From positions 186,001 to 250,000 of the forward strand of contig JAHLJZ010000004.1 of the NCBI GenBank assembly GCA_025602915.1: DNA of 64,000 bases, read 5' to 3'. The notes below the pieces were generated by a model. It worked only from the letters and a program-made list of their open reading frames with translations. It did no database searches and was not told the origin of the DNA. This DNA is from Paraphysoderma sedebokerense (Eukaryota > Blastocladiomycota > Physodermatomycetes > Physodermatales > Physodermataceae). Positions 34,936 to 50,846 of the stretch are shown here, in pieces. A program made the position numbers and the translations under genes. How positions within the stretch are numbered: the stretch's first letter is position 1; the number at the start of each line of letters is the position of its first letter.

Positions 34936-36859
34936 ATGTCGCTTCCTCCGGACCCTGGTGCTTTGGATTCAGCCTCGCAGTCATCCCTCTCGGCGTCGTC
35001 CGAATTACTGTCGAACCATACACTATTCACTTGCAAGCTATGTTCAGAGCTTCTGGATGAACCAATTGCCACTTTGCCTTGTGGGTTCTCTATTCATAAG
35101 TCCTGTATTCCGACCGACAGTCAGGCTCCTAATACCTTCACCTGCCCCTTTCCCAATTGTCGAACAAAGTCGCATTGTGTGGATGACTATCGCAATGATC
35201 TGATATTGAGTAAAGTACTTCATAGGTGGAAAGAAATAGAGGGTTTGGAACCGTCGACAACGGAAAAAGGAAAAGACAAGGACGATGCGCCGTCGTTGGA
35301 TTCTTCTATTTCTGCGCCGCACGATATGTACGACAGTTCAAACGTAGGAAATGAGCTCTCTCATTCCCCTGAAGAAATTTTGCCGATGGAAATGATATTG
35401 TCGTCCACATTGTCGAAGAAGCGCCGACACAGCGCTTGTCAGACACCAAATTCAGAATTAGTCAAACCGCCTGATGCGGAAAAACTGTCGGACTCGCCTT
35501 CCAAAGTTCAAAAGCAAACTCAGGATCAAAGTTGTCGCTTTCCGATACAGAAAATCTATAATTCACTACGCTCAATGGTCCCCCAATGCAACTCGTCGAT
35601 AACGTCTTCTACCTCCGAACTTGTCTTAAACCCAGCATCTGATCTCAAATATGAGGATTTCGAAGAAATCCTGGAATGTCAATTATGCTACAATTTATTG
35701 TACGAGCCCATAACTGTGTCAAAATGTGGACACACCTCCTGCAAGCCTTGTCTACTACGTACATTAGATCACAACGACAAATGCTTCTACTGTCGGGCGC
35801 ATCTTGGGCGGTATATCGACTATCACGACCACCCTGTCAATTTTACTCTATCCCAATTCATTTCAAGAAATTTCGCCGAACAGTTTTCGAGCAGGCAGGA
35901 AGTTATGCGATTGGAAATCCAGTCTCAATTCGATGAAGTCCCGATATTTGTGTGTTCTTTGAATTTCCCCGGGATCCCATGCTACCTGCATATTTTTGAA
36001 CCGAGATATCGCTTGATGATGAGGAGAGTTACCGCTCCGGGAGCCAACAGAATGTTTGGAATGTGTTTGCCCTGCTTTAGAGGCGGTATGGTAGACTATG
36101 GTACAATGATGAAAATTGGAAAGATTGAATTTATGCAAGATGGCCGAAGTCTTGTTGAAACAACGGGGGTTTGGCGGTTTAAGGTAATTATTGTTTAACG
36201 GATTAAGCTCGCTGTTCAATCCATTAACATAGACATTACCTCAACAGGTTTTAGAACGAGGGGTGAAAGATGGGTACTGTGTCGCTAAAATTCAAAAAAT
36301 TGAGGATATTGATTCGGTTGGGCTTGATGAACCACTTCATCTATTTGATGAATCGATGGCACCTTCAACTGTTAACCGTTCATCTGGGAACAACTCATCG
36401 ACATCCGAATCTCGAACTGCGTCTGAGAATTCGACGTCGTCTCCTTCTGATACCCGATCGATAACTATTAGAGACTTATTATCATCAACTAATACCTTCC
36501 TCACCAATTTTCTTGCTGGACTCCCTCAATCAGCTCAATCACAATTTCTGTCTAATTATGGAACTATGCCGACTGATATAGGATTATGGACATTTTGGGT
36601 AAGTTTGGTCAGGCCCTTGTGCTTTTCGTTACTTTCATCTGACATCAACTTTTATTAGCTTGCCAATCTATTACCTGTACATGAGTATGAACGCTACAGC
36701 TTACTTGGTATTCGTTCAGTGCGAGAGAGATTAAGGATTGTACTACATTGGGTAGACATTGTCAGGAAATCTCGGGACGGACCGTGTCCAGCTCTTAGGC
36801 AGACGCTAGCAGGATCTGATAACAGTTCTTCGCTTCGAGAATTTTGTACCATAATGTAA
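34936..36859 (+). CDS. Double-RING, LON-domain protein (LONRF-like E3 ligase)
   Basis: Three exons (34936-36183, 36248-36598, 36659-36859) give 599 aa. Two RING-like modules are visible: residues 33-75 (CKLC, then CGFSIHKSC, then CPFPNC, a U-box/RING variant) and about 247-290 (CQLCYNLL, CGHTSCKPC, CFYCRAH). From about residue 330 there is a LON substrate-binding domain (EVPIFVCSLNFPGIPCYLHI, FEPRYRLMMRR, GKIEFMQDGRSLVETTG, RFKVLERGVKDGYCVAKI). It ends in the helical half (LLPVHEYERYSLLGIRSVRERL). No Lon ATPase or protease is present, so it should act as a ubiquitin ligase with a LON-type recognition domain. The Ser-rich insert inside the LON domain (about 440-485) is longer than usual. Confidence 0.85.
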
Positions 36860-37067
36860 ATTAACAAGTACTCATGTCGAGTTGTGTCATTTAATTATGT
36901 AGTATCTTGCAGTATGGCAGTGAATACATCGCTCATGTTACCTTAAGTCTCCTGGTTCAGACGTGGAACGAGGTACAAACCGTTCTATCTGGCGAAACAC
37001 TTTAGCCACCGCCTATTGCAACGACAGACTTATCCACTTTCAGTTGAATGCTCCCTTGGCCATCTCG

Positions 37068-40912
<3,845 letters not shown>

Positions 40913-41033
40913 AACGAGTACAAATGAAAAAATGAAAAACAAAAATCAGTGTAATTTAATTGGTGTAATTTAATATTACTATTCATCTTTTCCAACTTAT
41001 CTATTGATACTATTAAATACCCTCCTTCACCCA

Positions 41034-42521
41034 ATGTCACAATCCGAAAAAACCTCACACATAGAAGATTCTATCATTCACAGTACGAAATCATTGCAAT
41101 CGCATACCTTCACTTTTCGAAAAGACCATTGGCCAGACGACCGACCACCACAAACTAAAACTCTAGAAATATATTACCATAACGATGAATTAATGATTAT
41201 AAACAAACCGTATTTACTTTCAATCGCTACATTTCTTTGAGTTTATCCTCAAACCGATTTTTGACACTATGGTTTTTTTGTGGGTACGGTTGGAATTAGA
41301 TTCGATTTTATTATAGACGGAGATGAATGGAGTGTACAGCAATGTTTACAGAGATTGTACCCAGAGTATCCTCGGTTTCATTTAATTCATCAAATTGATT
41401 ATGGTATGTTGGATTTTGCTTTCAGTGGCTAATGGTGGTTATCAGATCACTTCTTCCTTTTCAAGTTAGACAAACAAAGATTGGAATATCTGATGTTGAG
41501 TTATTGGATATGTCATTACAGATTTGAGTGTCTAAATTCTGAACTTATTGATAGGAACATCAGGAATACAGTGTTTAGGATTGACTAAACAGATGACTGC
41601 ATCTGTAGGGAAAATGTTTGCAAATCGGAAGGTCAAAAAAGAGTATGTCGCTATGGTGAGGGGTTGGATAAAAGAAGATAGGTCGGGAATATAATTTCTT
41701 GAATGTTTTCTAATTGGGTGGGGCTTGACTTTTTGACTTCTTTTTGCTTTAGGTTGGACATAGATGCGCCTATTGCACCTGATCCGCTGGTTAAAACTCG
41801 AATGTGTGTTGGCAGTGTTGGCAATGGGGGAAAGGTGAGTAGGATTTCGTTGTCTTTCAAAAACGGTAAGATGAAGAACTTGGAATATGACAGGTAGAGA
41901 TAAGTAACACTCTATTGGTAATATTGAAACTAGAATGCTCAAACGTCAGTATATGTCACTAAACGCGGATACTACACACCACCAAAGTCATCTGAAATTG
42001 TTTATATCCCTCCTATCAGTCGACCTAATTCAACCATCAAGGAGATAGATCAGTCCAGTATTCCATCCGCGATACCCGTATCAATCGTTCGACTTCACCT
42101 TCACACCGGACGGCGGCATCAATTACGAGTTCATTTATCCCACATTGGACACCCGATCGTAGGTGATGAATTATACGAACCCTCGCCTCCTTCTAATTTA
42201 TTTTCTTCAAGTCTATCTTGCCCTGGCAATGCCGCATCCGAGTCTACGCAATCTACGCAAACTGAATGGCCTTACGAATGGACCTGGACAGCATGTAGGA
42301 TGTACCTGCATAGTCGATATATTTATATTCCACTGAGTGAATCTGGATGTGGTAAGGGTAGGAAGAATAGGAAATTAAACGATGCACAGCAAGGAAGAAA
42401 AGATTTGCGTGTGGAAATAACAGACGGATTTGACGAATTGGTAAATGACGCTGCAGAGGGTGATAGCAGTTATGAATGGACGAGCGAGAAATTGAAAGGA
42501 TTGAGGATATGGGAGAAATAA
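41034..42521 (+). CDS. RPUSD1: RluA-family RNA pseudouridine synthase, RPUSD1-like
   Basis: Five exons (41034-41209, 41300-41403, 41555-41681, 41753-41834, 41934-42521) give 358 aa. Family motifs in order: MIINKPFDFIIDGD; the catalytic-Asp motif HLIHQIDYGTSGIQC (the HRLDxxTSG equivalent, Gln as in RPUSD1); NRKVKKEYVAMVRG; and the C-terminal LHTGRRHQLRVHLSHIGHPIVGD. These enzymes isomerise uridine to pseudouridine in tRNA, rRNA or mRNA. The target cannot be told from sequence. The last about 100 residues are acidic and variable. The split donor at 41210 (GTATTT) was chosen because it preserves the KPFDFIID segment. Confidence 0.87.
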
Positions 42522-43266
42522 GCTCAGTTGTCATAGGTTAAGCCCCTTAACGGTAGTGATGTTGGGTCAGGGTTGTGCCTTTGATCGAGTCATGTCTGAT
42601 CGACCAGCGGTGACGGATTTTGAGCTCACGTTGATCCGTTTTTCAGCAGATGTATTGAATCAGTTGATGTCACCATTTTAGCTACAAGGGAGATGACAAT
42701 GCAACCGCCAGGATTGCTGATGCTTGTGCGTTATCACAATTGGCTTTGCCCAGCATCTGATGCGTGCGAGCGTATATGGTTAAAGGAGATAAGGCAGCAA
42801 GATGAGGAAGTTTGAACTAAAAATAGGATTCGCGGGTGAAGCGTGGCTTCCAATCGGGCCGAGAGACAATCGCAGACAATAGGGAGATTGTGCACGTGAC
42901 ATTCACACTCCGCACCGCCAGCCGTCTTGCGCAACCGACAAAGTGGAGTGGGCCATAATAGCCATTATGTATTATCAATATATTGTCGTACGGCGGGACA
43001 GGACAAAATGTTCGACGACTTTCCACTGCCGCATAAAATAACTTCAATCCGCTTCTCTAGTCCAAACACACCGCTTCCATTCTTGTCGCTCTGTGGCTGT
43101 ATTTTCCTCATTTTGAAATACTAAATTTAATCGCCCCCTCATTCTCCGTGCGTCTCGGCAGCGTAGTCTGGTTCACTTTGTACGGTTGTTCCACTCCATT
43201 CCACTTACCAACTCGTTCTATCACCTTCTCCGCCGCGCCAGGGCCCTCCTCCTCGACTCCTCAAAT
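42522..43266. other. Intergenic and promoter region of the second orphan gene
   Basis: 745 bp with somewhat higher GC than its surroundings and a pyrimidine-rich final 130 bp before the start at 43267. A reading frame continues upstream of that ATG to about 43186 but contains no ATG. No other gene seen. Confidence 0.45.
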
Positions 43267-44286
43267 ATGAATATTCAAGTCCCACCGTCTCCGTGGACAT
43301 TTAATCAATTCATGAACACACCACCCACAAATATACCATCCTATAATTACAATACCCCAACTAATCTACACTTTCAATCAACATACCAACACGATACGTG
43401 TAGCCGCACTCCATTTAAACGGCACTATAATGATGACGAGATCGACATTGAAGTAGATGATATTGTACAAGAAGCAGTATCTGATTTTTGCTCACCCCGG
43501 CACAAAAAATTGAGACTATCTGATTCATTTAATTCTTTGGCTTCCCCAACTGTATCGACAAATTCGTTTACTTCCATATCAACGCCACACTCGAATCCAA
43601 TAAACCCACTTGCACAAGCCACTTCAGCGACTTATTCTTGTACACAAGATGATCTAGAGACATGTAAAATCGTGGATTTGACGACAGGAGAAGAGTTGCC
43701 CGTTATACATTCATCTCAAGGGACCAAACGGAATCGGAGAGAAGGATGTCAAGAAGAAGTTGAAAGGGATATTCAACAGAGGGAATCAGAGAAAGGTAAT
43801 AAAGAATATGAAGGAGAAATAGAAAATCAGTTAGTTCGACCTATTAAACGATTGAAGTTGAGTTGCGAATCTGTTCAACGGATTGTGGAGATTTTGGATG
43901 ACAAAGATTACTTTAATCAAAGTATCGAGAGAACTGATAATGAACCCAAGATTATCGAAATTGAAACGGAACCATTCGAAAATCAAAAAAGCAGTTGTCT
44001 CGGAGATAATCAGAACGAAAGAGACTTGATTTCCTCCGCCTTTTCAAAAATTCATCGCGTACAATTGATTCTTCCAAACTCACATTTCCCGATTCCTCGA
44101 TTCTTCCCTTCTATCCCGTCTGATGACGCACGACAGGTTGTACTGTATCGACCACTCACCATCAACCTGCATAAAGTAAACGACACTGAGAATTCAAATC
44201 GGGATGGCCCCAAGATTGAGGAAATCGCGGACAATAATTTGAGTATGATTGTTGAGAAAGGCGACGTGGTGCCGATGGAGTTGTGA
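43267..44286 (+). CDS. Hypothetical disordered, probably nuclear protein
   Basis: An intronless frame of 339 aa starting MNIQVPPSPWTFNQFMNTPP. I do not recognise it. The first half is Pro/Ser/Thr/Asn-rich with an acidic island (NDDEIDIEVDDIVQEAV) followed by a basic cluster RHKKLRL; a second basic cluster KRLKLSC lies near residue 200. These resemble nuclear localisation signals. The second half is charged, with alternating acidic and basic helices and LPNSHFPIPRFFPSIPSDDA near the end. Length and composition support a real gene, perhaps a transcription regulator; that role is a guess. Confidence 0.6.
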   Translation: MNIQVPPSPWTFNQFMNTPPTNIPSYNYNTPTNLHFQSTYQHDTCSRTPFKRHYNDDEIDIEVDDIVQEAVSDFCSPRHKKLRLSDSFNSLASPTVSTNSFTSISTPHSNPINPLAQATSATYSCTQDDLETCKIVDLTTGEELPVIHSSQGTKRNRREGCQEEVERDIQQRESEKGNKEYEGEIENQLVRPIKRLKLSCESVQRIVEILDDKDYFNQSIERTDNEPKIIEIETEPFENQKSSCLGDNQNERDLISSAFSKIHRVQLILPNSHFPIPRFFPSIPSDDARQVVLYRPLTINLHKVNDTENSNRDGPKIEEIADNNLSMIVEKGDVVPMEL

Positions 44287-44665
44287 AGTAATGCTCATTG
44301 AAAACTGTACAAAAAACACATTGTAATATAATCAAAGAAACCAAATATCGCAATAAAACCGAGTTTTAAAGAACTTTAAGGAAATACATGATAAGATCAA
44401 TTGTTTATTTCGCAAATAGATAAAAAAAAAGTCATTTAACGTCTCTGATAGAATTACAATTGCGTTAAATTTACTAATAAATGAAAAATCTCGCGGTATA
44501 TGATCTGTAATCATTCACTCTGATGCCTGGCTTTCTTGAGTTGTTGGTATGGGGTATAATGTAAATCCGAAACTTGGCTACTCAGTTTGAGCTCTTGAAT
44601 TTGACAAATGATAATCATGAGTTAGTAAATTATAGTGAATATTTGATAGATAAAAAGAGGGAATA
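44287..44665. other. Convergent 3' intergenic region
   Basis: AT-rich spacer between the orphan gene and NC2-alpha stops, with AATAAA-type strings (for example near 44352). No gene seen. Confidence 0.5.
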
Positions 44666-45448
44666 TTAAGGAATATCGTACTTTTTCTTGCCTTTCCTCG
44701 ATGCGCCTCCTTCTCCTTCTTCCTCGACGGGTATATCCGCCACCAATTCACGCAAGAAATCAAACTTTTCTACTTCCAATATAGTTTTCCTCCTATTTTA
44801 CAAAAATGAAAGAAAATTTCATCAATAATGGAGTCAAAAATGTATCAAGACTATTAAGTTTCTCGATCGGCGGATGAACCAAAATAAAAGAAAACCAAGA
44901 TACTAACAAATGAGCGATCGTCATTTTCTTTGACCCTTTTGCTCTACTCTCTTTACAAGTTTCGTCAATCAATAATTGCATAAAAAGTTCTAGCGCTTTT
45001 GCTGGTTACATTTATTTTGGTTTTTATTTTGTGTGTAGAGTCCATTTTTGTCGTTCCCAATGGTCGTGTGATTGATCCACCCAAATTATGAAACCGACAA
45101 AAGTTAGCAACCAGAACAGACGGGAACAAAGAAAATAAGGTAACACATGAATAAACATTTGGTTGAAGGAGAAGAAGGGGAAATATAATGGAAGAGAGAG
45201 GATATATGTAGAGTACGTACATATCACAACAGGAGTACTTTGCGCGACTTTCCCCACATCTTCATCCAATTGCATTATTTTCTTTATTCGAGCCTATTTG
45301 GTATCATTATTCATCCATTCACAAGAGATTCATTGTATTTGACATTAGTGTAAGTCTTTGAATGGTTTGTGTCGGATAAACATGAAAACCAAGATTGGAA
45401 AATACGGATACGAACGACAGGGAATTTAGTTTTAATTGTTTTTTTCAT
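44666..45448 (-). CDS. DRAP1: NC2-alpha (DRAP1/Bur6), histone-fold transcription regulator
   Basis: Four exons (45448-45416, 45293-45221, 45001-44908, 44792-44666) give 108 aa. The histone fold reads FPVARIKKIMQLDEDVGKV, QSTPVVISKALELFMQLLID, KMTIAHLRKTILE and FDFLRELVADIP, matching the H2A-like DRAP1 family in order and spacing. With NC2-beta (Dr1) it binds TBP on DNA and represses or remodels TATA-dependent transcription. A short basic tail (SRKGKKK) follows. Exon 1 encodes only 11 residues and its intron begins GTTCGT; the third intron begins GTTAGT. Divergent from NAA38. Confidence 0.93.
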
Positions 45449-45721
45449 TGTCGGCGTGTACTGAGTTAACCGAAGAGGTCCGAGAAAGATGAGACAAAAG
45501 GAAAGGATAAGAACGGACGGAAAAGAAAATATTTCTATTGACGGTGAGTTGGAATCGCAAAGTCGATTTTATGAGTATCAAGAGTTCCAAGTTCAAAATC
45601 GAAAATTGTCAATTGTTGTTGTCGCTCGTTCGCATCTTCATTCCTGTTCCGCTTGAATTTTCACCTCCCAAGCTCTTGAGTCACACCGCACTATATTAAC
45701 ATAGACAACAGCTATCAGATC
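45449..45721. promoter_or_regulatory. Divergent promoter region NC2-alpha / NAA38
   Basis: 273 bp between start codons of two small single-domain genes. No factor site assigned. Confidence 0.4.
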
Positions 45722-46117
45722 ATGTCGGATCTACCCTCTTCACCGAATTTTCAAAAACTAGAATCTTATCTCAACAAAAAAGCAAGGTTGACGGTCACTG
45801 ATGGACGAAAATTTATTGGTCGATTCATGTGTATTGATAAACACAAGAATATCATTCTAAGTCATGCCGAGGAACTTAAAGATTGTAGGTTACACTTTTA
45901 ATTTACCAGTTGGACTATTTCATTATTAGTTTTTTGGTTTGGTCACTTTGACCTTTGGCGGATTAGGATCTTGAGTTCTTGATTGACGGTTTATTTTTGG
46001 GTTCTGAAATTAGGTTCGACACGGTACGTCAATTTGGTGATGATTCCGGGGAAACATTTAGTGAAAGCGGAATTTGAAGAAGAAATGGACGACGGAGATG
46101 ATTCAATGTATATTTAG
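45722..46117 (+). CDS. NAA38: Sm-like NatC auxiliary subunit NAA38 (LSMD1)
   Basis: Two exons (45722-45884, 46014-46117) give 88 aa. An Sm fold is recognisable: LESYLNKKARLTVTDGRKFIGRFMCIDK (Sm1), then NIILSHAEE, then VNLVMIPGKHLVKAEFEEE (Sm2). The G-R/K-x-F-x-G-x-F-x-C-x-D-x-x-x-N pattern and the final IPGKHxVK are typical of the LSMD1/NAA38 branch, which serves the NatC N-terminal acetyltransferase rather than a spliceosomal Lsm ring. An orphan Lsm protein is the alternative. Confidence 0.86.
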
Positions 46118-46421
46118 CGTTCAGTACGTTCTTTGGATGTGTTATATTGTGGAGAATCGCAGGTCAGGACGTAATGTTGTTGTATTTCAATGTCGATGTA
46201 GATATTAGACAATTTAAATCAAATGTGTATATAGTATTCCCCATAAAACGAGAAAAGAAAAGAAATTAAGTGCGATTTTATTATGTACATGCTTAAATGA
46301 TCTTAATTACATGATGGTTACATTTTCGATGGTACTTGGAGCCCGCATTTCGGTTCTCCATGAATGACGAGGCCAACGGTGAGTTGACACAGTTTTCCCA
46401 AAGTCGCCATGTCTTCAACAA
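46118..46421. other. Convergent 3' intergenic region, NAA38 / REV7
   Basis: AT-rich 304 bp between stops, including AGTATTCCCCATAAAA-type text near 46235. No gene seen. Confidence 0.5.
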
Positions 46422-47647
46422 TCACCCGACCTTGGGATCTTCTTTGACGTCGCTCTCTTCAACATACAACTGTATCTTTATGACGCCGACATCCATACTC
46501 TTGATCGGTAACAACTGAGGTACCGAGTCGCCGCACCCAGTCATGGAAGAAAAGTTTGATCGCTGAGAGTCTCCTATATTCATATGCTGTTTTTGCTTTT
46601 CTTTTCGGGAGTTGAGCGGGACTACAGGTGGATCAACGGGAACCCATGGGCTCGACTGATTTGATCCATTCATCGTAGGAAGGTGAGGAGTTGCGTTAGA
46701 GAGAGAGGGAAACGTGGATATAGAATCATAAATTAGATGGTTTGAATTGGAAATTGGATATGACAAATTTTGTGGATATACCTTTATTGATAGTTTCTGA
46801 GCCTGTTCTGTCATGTCGACGTTGGCTTGATTCATGGCCGTTTCGTTCAATTCCATGACAATCTCAAACGTGCAACCTACAATTGGAGGTTCCAAATACG
46901 TAATTCATTTGCGATTGATATGAGACGAAAAATTTCGCAGAAACGTTTCAAGTGACGATTCTAACCTTCGGGATTGGGCCTCAAACTAGAGTCAGCGATG
47001 CTCAATTTTTTAATGAATGACCGTAGATACAGCTCTATTTCAGGCAGAGGGAATGCTACGGGCGTGCTGCGAGCATTTCCGTGATTTAGTATACTATCAT
47101 AAACCGGTAAGTCGTAAAGACTAAAGTACACACTTTTTGGAGTCCTTGGCCGATGTTAGCGGAGGAAGCAAGGACGTAAATTCAAACACGAATCTCTCGA
47201 CTTCTCGCCTCTGCGGTGACAAGATTTTGATGTACAATTTATCTATGAGGCCCTACTTTTATTCAGTTTGAGAGAATTTAATAGCATACGTTAGAACTGA
47301 TTTGTCGGAACGAATCAGGTAAAGTCAATGATAGCGGGCAATGCGATTGATCGGGTTTGGACTTTGGAGATATGGCCGGGCCTATTTCATCGAGGGAATA
47401 GAATGAATGTGGCATCACTAAGAATAATTACATTACTTATGTCCTCTTTGAGGCTAGAGACTACATCTCTGATGTATTGGATGACGAGATTTGATCTGCA
47501 CATCATGACGGGGGTGTTGTACTTTTGTCTTTTCTCAAAGAGATGGCCGGGGTAGAGGTCCCTGATGTAGAGGATTTCGTGGAAGATGACTTCGAGGAAC
47601 TCTACGAGGACATGGACGAGGTCGGCGTGGGACAGCTTTGCAGACAT
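46422..47647 (-). CDS. REV7: HORMA-domain protein Rev7 (MAD2L2)
   Basis: Four exons (47647-47437, 47242-47134, 47066-46966, 46876-46422) give 291 aa. The HORMA domain starts LVHVLVEFLEVIFHEILYIRDLYPGHLFEKRQKYNTPV, here quoted in two parts: VEFLEVIFHEILYIRDLYP and FEKRQKYNTPV, both diagnostic of Rev7. It continues VERFVFEF, LRSFIKKLSIADSSL, NPEGCTFEIVMEL and ends IKIQLYVEE. Rev7 joins Rev3 in polymerase zeta for translesion synthesis and has shieldin or checkpoint roles elsewhere. Between the safety-belt start and the final strand there is an insert of some 60-80 Ser/Asn/Pro-rich residues, longer than in animal Rev7. A GTATAT-starting intron there cannot be excluded, because the frame stays open. 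Confidence 0.87.
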
Positions 47648-48019
47648 TGGGGTAGTAGAGGAGATGTGAGGTGTCTGTCGGAGAGGGAATGAGGAACGAA
47701 GGAACGGATGCGGGCCAGGCAACACGTTTTGCAGGTGGGGCAGCAAGGGCGAACGTAGAGGGAATGCCCACTTGACACAGATCACACACACGCCTATCTG
47801 GTATGCCTCGTTCTGGATGTAAGCGTTTGCCACCACACCCGCACGACATTCCCTCGCTGGCACACTCTCGCTCTGTCACACTCGCACCCACACTCACTCA
47901 CTCCCTCCATCGCATCTTCCAACTCCCTCCCTCCAGCTGCATCTCAAACTCCAACTCCCTCCGTCTTCCATGCCCCTCCCGGCTGCCTCCTCTCCCGCAA
48001 TCTCCTCTATCTTGCCGAG
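47648..48019. promoter_or_regulatory. Divergent promoter region REV7 / KCS1
   Basis: 372 bp. The KCS1-proximal half (about 47850-48015) is markedly C/T-rich on the + strand with repeated CTCCCTCC-like units, matching the promoter style seen before SSK1 and the RING-LON gene. Confidence 0.5.
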
Positions 48020-50846
48020 ATGTCTGACAGCCTGAACAACCCCATCCCCAGAGCTCGCCCTCCCTCTATTGCGAACCCCTCACCTCCTTCGCTTGGCCCG
48101 TCCGACCGAGATTCACACACTGGTATGTCACCTTCACCTGTTCAAGCATACTTGATTTCAGAAGCTATTCCCGTTCATGTCAATTACTTGGTCGAGAACA
48201 CTGACGTCAGTTTGATATGATTAATGCTGACACCTTTTCCCTCTTTACATCTCCTACCACGCAGCAGTCTCTCGCTCAGACACATTTATTCCAAAACCAG
48301 AACGACAATTATCCCTCGCCACTCCTTCACTACTCGTTCCTTCCATTACCCGAACTTCTCCAACCCCCTCAACGACTCCTTCCGTAGACCAGTCTGCTGA
48401 ATTGTCGACTACACAAGATATGAACACTCGTCGAATATCGCCCGACTTGTGTACTTCGCCACAAGATTCAAGCGACGAATATTCCGATTATGATTCAGAG
48501 TACGATACAGACTCAGAGTTATCTGATATTCTCGATTTGTCCAGTTCTCCTCCGTCAGTTCCACTTTTACCTTTCAATAACCAAGTGGGCGGACATGCTT
48601 CCTTTCTAAGGTTTTCCGAGAAGGCAGTGTGTAAGCCGCTTGACCAGCAGGAAAAAAACTTTTATGAATCTTTGGAAACATTACACCCGGAACTAAAGCC
48701 TTTTGTCCCGACATACTTTGGTGTCGTGAATGTGAGCTATAACACTTCAATGGAGGATATGATAAAAGGCCATGAAAGTCTTTTAGCAACACCAGAGGTA
48801 GTGCTGGAGAACAATAAACACATATTGCCCGGATGGTCAAAGAGACGGAAATCGAAAAACTCATTGTCCACTACAGCATCAAAATCCAAGAATTCCCCGC
48901 CGCATGATGATAAATCTGTAGCATCAAAATCCTTGGATAGTAACTCACCGGCTGCGCTTGCAGCTTCAAACCCGTTGCTTCAAACCCCTTCCCAAAACGG
49001 CGTATCTAGTGCCAACCGCCGTATCCTCCGACAACAAGTCATCAAAGACCTCCTCTCGCCTGAAACAATCAAAGAGCGAAAGCAGCAGCTTCAGCACACG
49101 AGAAAAGCTGCCGAATCAATGTTGAAACGGCGACATTCGCTCACGATGATTGCACCAACGAAAGACGCTTCCACTTCCTCGCAAAACCCTTCATCCCCTT
49201 TACAACAAGTTACCTTTGTGGCTGGTCATTCCAGAGCTGCTTCGGATTCGGAAACACGGAGACCGCTTCTAAGTCCAGATTTGGCTGTCTTGGCGAAAAG
49301 TACATCGAAGGAAACGGGCAGTAAAAGTCGTCAGATACCGAAGCAGTCTTCTACTGCGAAGGAACTTGACGTTGCTAAGGGCCCAGAGAGATCATCAGGT
49401 AGTATCAGTGGTGCGAGGGAAACCAAACTGATAGTGGAGAAAGACAATTCGCATTCGAACGCAGAGATATTTAAAATGGATGACGATTTTGATTCATCAC
49501 CTAGCCCAAACTCAGCGTCCATTCAATCTCGCACCTCAAATGTAGTGATGACTTCAACCGACCCATTAGCTCCTGCTAATGTTGCCATATCTTCCCCGAC
49601 CGTGTCTATTCCCTCAATACAGTCTAGTCTTGAACCCCGCCAATCCGAAAATGCCCATCTACTGGAATCCTCGTCCGAATCATCCACACAAAATTTACCC
49701 TACTCCAATCCTTGGTCTCTTCATTGCTTCACGAATCAGCTCTCTAAAATTTCTCAATCTACTTCTTCAGCTACTTCTGTGTCAGATAACAATCGGTCTT
49801 CCACGAATTCACCCTCCATTCCACATACTGTCACCATCCGACAAACTATGAAAACTCAACAATTTATTGTATTGGAAGATTTGACTTCTAATTTAAAGTA
49901 TCCTTGTATTCTGGATCTGAAAATGGGAACAAGGCAACACGGTATTTATGCCAGCGAAAAGAAAAAACTCAGTCAGGAACGGAAATGTGAGATGACGACA
50001 AGTAAAACTCTTGGCGTGCGGATATGCGGGATGCAGGTTCGTTTTGTACCCCTCACAAATTCCCATAATACCGTTCGTGCTTACTGACTCGTCTTCAAAT
50101 TTTGCTCAGGTCTATAAAGCTCGCACTCGAAATTACGTTTTCCAAGACAAATACTTCGGTCGACAATTGTCTATTCCCGAGTTTCAGGATTCGCTGCTTT
50201 CGTTCTTAGATAACGGCGAACGCATTTTGACAGAGTTGATTCCATATTACATTTCTCGTCTGAAACAATTATCATCGGTGGTTGAACAATTGGACGACTA
50301 TCGATTTTATTCTAGCAGTTTACTATTACTTTATGACGGAGGTGAATTCAATACACCAGCGTCACCGTCTTCTTCTAGTGCTTCTTCTACATACCCATCT
50401 ACTGCTATTTCAAAATCGCTTCCATCAACTTTAGTGGACGTGGAAAAAGGAATGGCGGAGATAGGAGTCAGTGGAGGACTAGGGGAAAAAAGTATAAAAT
50501 GGAAACATGACATGAGGATCATAGACTTTGCTCACTGCACGACAAATGCCAAAACGTTAAGAGAAATGGGGCGAAAGAATGGAGTGACGTTTCCACCCAC
50601 GACAGAAGGCCCCGATCAAGGTATAATCTTTCAAAAAAGTCTTTTTTATTCTTTGCACTTATTATCATATCTAATATTCTCATTTTCTATGTTGTTGTTG
50701 CTGTTATCATTGCTGATGGGGTTTGGTCGATCTCTCCTGAATTAGGCTACCTCAAAGGCTTAAAAAATCTGATTCACAATTTTGAAGAGATTCTAAGAAT
50801 TCATGGGCCTAAATCTCCAAAAGATTCGCCGAGCTCCGATATATGA
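48020..50846 (+). CDS. KCS1: Inositol hexakisphosphate kinase, Kcs1-like
   Basis: Four exons (48020-48122, 48265-50036, 50110-50620, 50746-50846) give 828 aa. The inositol-polyphosphate kinase signature [14 protein letters not shown] (PxxxDxKxG) is near residue 581. [12 protein letters not shown] (the SSLL/ATP site) and [11 protein letters not shown] follow, with a C-terminal [17 protein letters not shown] helix. The first about 480 residues are Ser-rich and regulatory-looking except for an acidic region and a conserved block ([32 protein letters not shown]) that belongs to the catalytic N-lobe. Kcs1 makes the pyrophosphate 5-IP7 from IP6, linking to phosphate sensing, vacuole and stress control. 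The large insert between the N-lobe block and the catalytic motif is typical of fungal Kcs1. The second intron uses donor GTTCGT. Confidence 0.93.
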
